DNA from: JAYZDB01 sp036338025
GTDB taxonomy: Bacteria > Planctomycetota > UBA1135 > UBA2386
Reading direction: 5' to 3'
Assembly (NCBI GenBank): GCA_036338025.1
Contig: JAYZDB010000292.1
Location: 1-12,192, forward strand
Length of the DNA stretch: 12,192 bases
Below are positions 8,601 to 12,192 of the stretch, one piece after another. The translations under genes were made by a program, and so were the position numbers. The notes beneath the pieces are model-generated. The model did not search any database. It had not been told where the DNA came from and saw only the letters and a list, made by a program, of their open reading frames with translations. Numbering within the stretch: position 1 is the first letter of the stretch; each line of letters starts with the position of its first letter.

Positions 8601-8776
8601 GCAAGTCCAGACTGATCCTGCACGCTTCCAAGATGATCGGCCCGACCCGCAAGAGCAAGATTGACGTGATGCGCTTCCGGGCCCCAAACAAGCCCGGGGT
8701 CTACCCGTACATTTGCACCTTCCCCGGCCACTTCACCATCATGAAGGGCGAGATGGTGGTCCGGCGCAAGCGCTGA
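5612..8776 (+). CDS. Secreted PVC multidomain protein: SGNH-like, beta-propeller (TIGR02604-like), HEAT-like, C-terminal azurin-like copper domain
   Basis: The chosen ATG (5612) gives 1054 residues with a plausible signal peptide (Arg-rich start, then LSGLQIWAMLLTTSVLA); an in-frame TTG at 5525 would add 29 unlikely residues. Residues about 63-261 are an SGNH/GDSL-like domain with FIGNTLFDR, GFNES and NGVHL: Thr72 stands where the catalytic Ser would be and Asn238 where the Asp would be, as I recall for this PVC group, so it is probably not a classical esterase. Residues about 363-707 form the PVC membrane-bound-dehydrogenase beta-propeller, with two calcium-type loops DTNGDGKAD and DTDGDGRAD. 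Residues about 719-896 are helical and HEAT-like. Residues about 924-1052 are a cupredoxin: His962 in DHNIVF, then CTFPGHFTIM giving Cys1035, His1040 and Met1044, with the Cys-x4-His-x3-Met spacing of azurin. No CxxCH haem motif is present. It probably works in the periplasm in oxidation of sugars or alcohols; the substrate is unknown. Confidence 0.88.
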   Translation: MRNTPQHRAQRLSGLQIWAMLLTTSVLAPSQVPTGIRIDGKNPLAPKTVQAVETGLPLALRDGDRVVFIGNTLFDRAQHFAYFEAMIHQAHAQKNLTVRTLAWSADEIDLAPRPANFGSLHQHLTVQQADVIIAAYGFNESFKGTVGLDDFKQRLTRFLNDLKTKAFNAKTGPRIVLVSPIANEDVASVAAGQRNNANLQRYTTAMQEVAKDQAIAFIDVFAPTRAAMKDPATDLTFNGVHLLDNGYRELSATLFRIIFGRTAPTPEPEVRKAVLDKNRQFQYRYRPLNTFYYVGGRKGSYGEGDFIPAMRRFDTMLQNRDRRIHAIAQGEPVPAAIDDSNAPALTPTRQSRHANRWMSQKDELAAFKVDPRFDVQCFASEEDFPDLACPVQMRWDASGRLWVSCTTTYPHVYPGNSPRDKILVLEDTNGDGKADKSSVFADDLHIPLSFEFGDGGLYVSEPPDLTLIKDTDGDGRADFRRRLLTGFGTEDSHHSLHDIVWTPDGDLLARDSIFLHSQVETPYGPVRLFDSGWFRFQPSNHRLIAFGMYRSTNPWGVTFDDWGQHVASHPIFASAFHARNPTYPKLHPNPRGLPAYSGTCGQEFIDMASFPAELQGCFVKARYKPTNRIEIHSWLDKGDHYAEKYQGDLLFSSNLSFIPVDIRFGPRGALYVLDWYNPVKGHSQYSLRDTRRDRKSGRIWRITAKGRNLLTPPKIAGQPIPALLRLLERREYRYRYWAKRELRERDPKATKRALDAWVKSLDPKAPRFRHHQLEAVWQNRDLGTVDAGLLRVLLECDNHHARAAATRQLRYWNEHLEDGTRLLAAAAKDANGLVRLEAAIAASYIGTPSVLAAAVSILESKRGKHLNYALACALGSEALRPLWEKGPERPRIEQFLTSFQKGRRFSESTANARDAQFDGQKNLKTIKISCVAEKMKFTVERFEVKPRQPVKVVFTNSDATDHNIVFVRPGKAEAVGIAAAVMAQDPKNANSDFVPKSKSRLILHASKMIGPTRKSKIDVMRFRAPNKPGVYPYICTFPGHFTIMKGEMVVRRKR

Positions 8777-8802
8777 AGTTCCCGCGGCCGACGCGAAGTC
8801 CG

Positions 8803-10521
8803 CTATTTGATCGCCTCGGCGATCCGTTGCCGTAGCGGGCTGTCCCGCAGCCCGTTCGGCTCAAAGTAGAACTGGTCGAAGGCGCGAAGATCCGCTTCCA
8901 GCGCCTGTCGATCGCGCTTGTCCAAGGTCGCGACGTAATTCTTCAGGTAGTCCGGAAAACGCGGAAACCTGATCCCTTCGACCCCTGCAACCGCGGCCAA
9001 CAACTTCACGTCGTACGTGATCAGGGTCGCCCTGGCGTAGGCAGACTCCAGCTTGCCGAAGAACGGCACATCCTCGAGATAGAACTCAAACCGCCGTTGG
9101 TCCTTCAACCGGTCGCCAGCCAGGTAGGCGTCCTGGTAGGCTCCAACCACCATGTGAATTCCCCGCTCACGTAGGTAGGGATGTTCCAGCGGCAGGCGTT
9201 TTTCATGGCCGACCATCCCACGCTTCTCGAGTGGGCGGTGGGCAACGAACTCATCCGTCAGGCCATTGAGTTCCAGCACATATGGGAAATCCCCGAAGTA
9301 GCCCAGCATCGCCTGACCACCGTCGATCGCTACGCGCAGTTCAGTCTCAGCGAACAGTTGCTTCAGACGATGGCCGATGATCCGGTAGCAGTCCACATAC
9401 CACTGTGGGTAGGTCTTGGCCTCCTCGACTACCCCACCCTCGTTGCCGTGCTTCAACGCTGCTGCCGGGTAGTTGGTGTTGAACGAACCCACAAGAACGA
9501 ACACGCTGGCAGCCATTCCTACCCAGACCTTGCCGCCACGACACAAGTACTGCAGCCCCAACAACAAGGCTGGCGTCACCGGTAGGCAGAACCGGCTGAA
9601 CATGAAGTCGCCCCCGACCCTGGCGACGTAGAGGAGATATGGCAGGGTAAAGAGCAGGACCAGCCAGCAGCCGCGCACCGACGCGATGCCAATCTCGTCG
9701 CGACCTTTCTTGCCGCCCCACAGCACCATCACCAAAGGGATCAAAAGCGCTGGCAGCAGGTAGTAGTAGCAGGAGAAGTAGAGGCGCAGGTAGTAGTAGC
9801 CCTGCTCAAAGTAGGACCCTCCCCCGGACTTGGCGTAGTAGGTGTTCGGAAACGGGTGGCCGTAGTAATCAAACTTCCAGACAAAGTACGGCAGGTACAG
9901 CAGCACGAACGGCAGGGCATAGCCGGCGAGCGAACGCCAATCGCGGCTACGCAAGACCACAGCCAGTACCACCAAGCCGCCAAACACGTAGAACAGCGCG
10001 CCGTCGGGGCGGGTCATGGTGGCCAGGATCAGCAACAGGCCGCCACGTAGAACTTGCCCCGGGCCGTTTGCACCCGCCAGCTGGACGAGGCCAGCCGTCA
10101 CCAGGAAGGTGAACATCGAGGTCTCGAGTCCACAGGTCGAGAACGTCAAGCTGTGTTCATGCAATGCGAACCCGATCGCCGCCAGGGGGATGGTGCCCAT
10201 CGAACGAGCGGTCTGCGCCAACACGCCGAAGGTCGCCACCAAGAACACCACCCCCAGCACCTGCCCGAACCACACCGGATCGACCGACAAACTCATCCCC
10301 CCGGCGACCAACATCACCCACAGGAAGTTGGTGTAGCCCTCTACATACTCCCCGGCGTTGTAGACCAGGCCGAGGCCATCGACGAGGTTCTTGCTGTAGC
10401 GGAACGAGATGAACGCGTCGTCACAGACCCAAGCATGGTCGTATGCAAACCACAGCCCGTAGCAGAGAGCCAGGCCGGCTACGATCCACGACGCGGGTAG
10501 CAGCCAACGGGGTCGATCCAT
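8803..10521 (-). CDS. GT-C type integral membrane glycosyltransferase (GT39/AftB-like)
   Basis: This 572-residue protein has about ten hydrophobic segments in residues 8-350 and then a soluble C-terminal region of about 200 residues, probably outside the membrane. After the first membrane helix comes DDAFISFRY (34-42), the acidic motif of lipid-phosphate-sugar dependent GT-C transferases, then EGYTNFLW (61-68). GGDFMFSRF (303-311) and IDGGQAMLGYFGD (399-411) also occur in bacterial AftB-like and related membrane proteins. Such enzymes move a sugar from a polyprenyl-phosphate donor to a glycan or protein on the outer face of the cytoplasmic membrane; donor and acceptor cannot be told here. The start is ATG 10521; no strong Shine-Dalgarno is seen, and a hairpin sits just upstream. 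It follows the CotH/lamin-tail gene by 59 bases on the same strand and may share its transcript. It converges on the copper-protein gene. Confidence 0.82.
   Translation of the reverse strand: MDRPRWLLPASWIVAGLALCYGLWFAYDHAWVCDDAFISFRYSKNLVDGLGLVYNAGEYVEGYTNFLWVMLVAGGMSLSVDPVWFGQVLGVVFLVATFGVLAQTARSMGTIPLAAIGFALHEHSLTFSTCGLETSMFTFLVTAGLVQLAGANGPGQVLRGGLLLILATMTRPDGALFYVFGGLVVLAVVLRSRDWRSLAGYALPFVLLYLPYFVWKFDYYGHPFPNTYYAKSGGGSYFEQGYYYLRLYFSCYYYLLPALLIPLVMVLWGGKKGRDEIGIASVRGCWLVLLFTLPYLLYVARVGGDFMFSRFCLPVTPALLLGLQYLCRGGKVWVGMAASVFVLVGSFNTNYPAAALKHGNEGGVVEEAKTYPQWYVDCYRIIGHRLKQLFAETELRVAIDGGQAMLGYFGDFPYVLELNGLTDEFVAHRPLEKRGMVGHEKRLPLEHPYLRERGIHMVVGAYQDAYLAGDRLKDQRRFEFYLEDVPFFGKLESAYARATLITYDVKLLAAVAGVEGIRFPRFPDYLKNYVATLDKRDRQALEADLRAFDQFYFEPNGLRDSPLRQRIAEAIK
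8809..8824. terminator. 16-base perfect inverted repeat at the end of the glycosyltransferase gene
   Basis: GATCGCCTCGGCGATC is a perfect inverted repeat (seven-base arms, two-base centre; in RNA six pairs with a four-base loop). It overlaps the last codons of the glycosyltransferase and lies 32 bases after the stop of the convergent copper-protein gene. It could serve as a terminator for the plus-strand gene. There is no T-tract, so the function is uncertain. Confidence 0.3.
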
Positions 10522-10533
10522 GCAGACACTTTC

Positions 10534-10560
10534 GGCTCAGGCATGACCAACATGCCAGCC
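10534..10560. repeat. Strong hairpin between the CotH/lamin-tail and glycosyltransferase genes
   Basis: GGCATG (10540-10545) pairs perfectly with CATGCC (10551-10556) around a five-base loop. An outer GGCT/AGCC stem (10534-10537 with 10557-10560) continues it past a two-base bulge. It lies 20 bases after the upstream stop codon in the minus direction and 12 bases before the glycosyltransferase ATG. It may be a terminator/attenuator, an mRNA processing site or an operator. No T-tract follows on the minus strand, so a classical intrinsic terminator for the CotH gene is not supported. Confidence 0.4.
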
Positions 10561-10580
10561 ATTCGAGGGCCTTTTTTGTG

Positions 10581-12192
10581 CTAGTTTGAAATCCGGATGG
10601 CGAGTGCGTTGCTGAAGTCGCCAACCAAGGCCTGCGCGTAGACCGTCAATCCCAGGGTATTGGCCGGTAGAGGAGGTGTCACGACACGACCAGTACCGCC
10701 AGCATCGAGGGACACCGGCACCAGGACCATCGCAGCAGGATCCAGCAGCAGAGGCCCGAGCACGCCGAGGTCGATGTGCCAAACCCCAAGCGCGACGCCA
10801 AGCAGTCCAGAACTCATCGGAGCTCCGTTCACCACCTGCAGGTCGAGGACGTAGGCCACCCGGGGCACGCTGTTGGTTTTCAGGTCCATCCCGGACGGGT
10901 TCGCCTTGCGACGTGGATCAAAGCGCACCGCCCGGCCCAGACCGGTACCCGTGACCGGCGCGCCGCCACTCGGACTCCATAGATAAAATGCGTCCACGCT
11001 AGCATCGGGAACACTGCCGAAGCTGCGGTCCGAACTTTGCTCATCGAACAACACCCCGTCGAGCACCTTGTTGCCACGCGCATCAGTGTCGACCAGGAAC
11101 ACCTCTTCGCCTCCATCGCTTAGCTTGAAGGTCGCGTGCAGCGGGCCATCAGCGGGCTCGTTGTCACACCAGACCCGCAGGAAACCGCCAGCGGGAATGC
11201 TGGTCCCGGCCGGGAACGGCCACTGCTTGCGGTCGTGGATGTCATCCGAGAGATAGTGCCCAGTCAAGTCGTAGGCCACGCTGCCAGTGTTGATCAACTC
11301 GACCCAATCCTCGTTCTCACCTTTTTTATCCACGTCACCCTGGTCGTTGTCAGCCAGCAATTCGTTGATCACGATCGGCCCGCTGGAAGCGATGGGGATC
11401 GTGCGGAGGATGAGGGGTTCATTCTCTGTATGGCGAGGATGAAACTGCTGGGTGAAGTTGTTGGCGGTTCCCCGCACGTAGAAGCGCTTCTCTTCAAAGG
11501 CCTCGGCTGCCGGAAAGGAGCCGCCATACACGCCATCGTTCGCCAATCCATCCCGGTGCTTGCCATCGTCGTACATCGAGCCAACAGCAAAGGTCGCGTG
11601 CGGTACGTCGGCGGTGTGCAGCGTGACTTGCTTGACGCCAGTGGACGCCGTCACCTTGGCGCGCACCCACACCGCCTGTCCTGGCACGGTCACCGCCGAA
11701 GGAAACTCTACCCCGGTGATGACAGGAGTCGGTTTCTTCACTTGCACGTCGTTTAGCAAATACTGGCGTCGGCGGTCAACCAGTGTCTTCATGCCCGGGA
11801 GGATCCCGTACTGAGTAGCACTGTCGACGTCCTTGGTGAGGTTGTCCCGGAAGTACGAGTACGGATACTGCCGATAGGGATCCGCACGCACGGCCGCGTC
11901 GATCAACGCCTGGTAGCGGTCGTTGTTTGCCTTCATCACCGCGTCCCACTTGTAGCTCTCGTCGAGAATCGTGCGGACGTGCGCGTAGAAACGTTGTCGA
12001 AAGGACCCGACGGTCCACAGGACGCTTACCAACGGTCGGCGTCCGTTGAACACCTGGAACTTCAACTCTCGCGCCCAGGCACCTGCGCCACCATGGTAGC
12101 CCCCAAACGACATGTTGCAGTCCCAGGGGATCATGTTCATCAAGCCGCTATCCCTATCGATGCAGAAGTAGAAGTTGCGGGCATCGTGGAGG
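10581..12192 (-). CDS. CotH kinase / lamin-tail domain surface protein, 5' partial
   Basis: The frame stays open to the right edge, so the gene begins outside the window; the TTG at 12143 is only the first formal start inside it. The edge codons read NFYFCIDRDSGLMNMIPWD, the core of CotH-type atypical protein kinases. In residues numbered from 12143, Asp8 in IPWDCNMSFGG is the expected metal-binding Asp; CotH proteins usually show WDxD, and here the second Asp is Asn10. The CotH region ends near residue 132. Residues about 137-247 are beta-rich with the DDGxHxDGxANDGVYGG motif common after CotH. Residues about 256-380 form a lamin-tail domain (VINELLADN, EDWVELINTG, YLSDD, GGFLRVWCDN). A last beta domain (about 430-520) ends GLTVYAQALV, a tail type I associate with planctomycete exported proteins. 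It is probably exported or surface-linked. Its target is unknown. A glycosyltransferase gene follows at 59 bases. Confidence 0.85.
   Translation of the reverse strand, partial: LHDARNFYFCIDRDSGLMNMIPWDCNMSFGGYHGGAGAWARELKFQVFNGRRPLVSVLWTVGSFRQRFYAHVRTILDESYKWDAVMKANNDRYQALIDAAVRADPYRQYPYSYFRDNLTKDVDSATQYGILPGMKTLVDRRRQYLLNDVQVKKPTPVITGVEFPSAVTVPGQAVWVRAKVTASTGVKQVTLHTADVPHATFAVGSMYDDGKHRDGLANDGVYGGSFPAAEAFEEKRFYVRGTANNFTQQFHPRHTENEPLILRTIPIASSGPIVINELLADNDQGDVDKKGENEDWVELINTGSVAYDLTGHYLSDDIHDRKQWPFPAGTSIPAGGFLRVWCDNEPADGPLHATFKLSDGGEEVFLVDTDARGNKVLDGVLFDEQSSDRSFGSVPDASVDAFYLWSPSGGAPVTGTGLGRAVRFDPRRKANPSGMDLKTNSVPRVAYVLDLQVVNGAPMSSGLLGVALGVWHIDLGVLGPLLLDPAAMVLVPVSLDAGGTGRVVTPPLPANTLGLTVYAQALVGDFSNALAIRISN

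Noticed and set aside
9718..9850. Tyr-rich repeated GTAGTAG stretches in the glycosyltransferase gene as a tandem repeat
   Set aside because: These encode Tyr clusters (YYY) at membrane borders within an intact reading frame; periods are irregular.
10571..10578. CTTTTTTG run as an intrinsic terminator tail
   Set aside because: The T-run is on the plus strand, where no gene ends, and is 15 bases from the nearest stem. On the coding minus strand it is an A-run.

Overview
The window is about 60% GC and almost fully coding, and it looks like chromosome from a planctomycete-type (PVC superphylum) bacterium, probably environmental. The clues are the protein families. There is a PVC-type haem-binding domain, a large secreted protein of the Pirellula/Verrucomicrobium N-terminal (TIGR02604-like) type with degenerate SGNH, beta-propeller and HEAT-like parts, a CE15-like esterase, a CotH/lamin-tail surface protein, and a very long secreted lipoprotein-like orphan. 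I cannot place it to genus.

Layout, left to right. (1) Positions 1-1799, plus strand: the 3' end of a c-type cytochrome domain gene, then 42 bases later a secreted glucuronoyl-esterase-like hydrolase. (2) Positions 1839-5496, minus strand: a ~1000-residue putative lipoprotein followed, one base after its stop, by queC (7-cyano-7-deazaguanine synthase). (3) A ~115-base divergent intergenic region (5497-5611) with a candidate promoter and an 11-base palindrome. (4) Positions 5612-8776, plus strand: a secreted SGNH-like / beta-propeller / HEAT-like / azurin-like copper protein. (5) Positions 8803-12192, minus strand: a CotH-kinase/lamin-tail protein cut by the right edge, followed by a GT-C type membrane glycosyltransferase. 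No gap exceeds about 115 bases, so no long gene-free stretch exists.

How it may fit together: five of the seven genes encode exported or membrane proteins, and two carry redox cofactor sites (one haem, one blue copper). The esterase, the multidomain copper protein and the haem protein fit the planctomycete theme of periplasmic or surface polysaccharide breakdown, but a shared pathway is inference. QueC is the only clear cytosolic housekeeping enzyme. I found no tRNA or rRNA, no CRISPR array, no transposase, and no known defence system. The most unusual item is the azurin-like domain closing the 1054-residue PVC protein, where many relatives carry a CxxCH haem domain.
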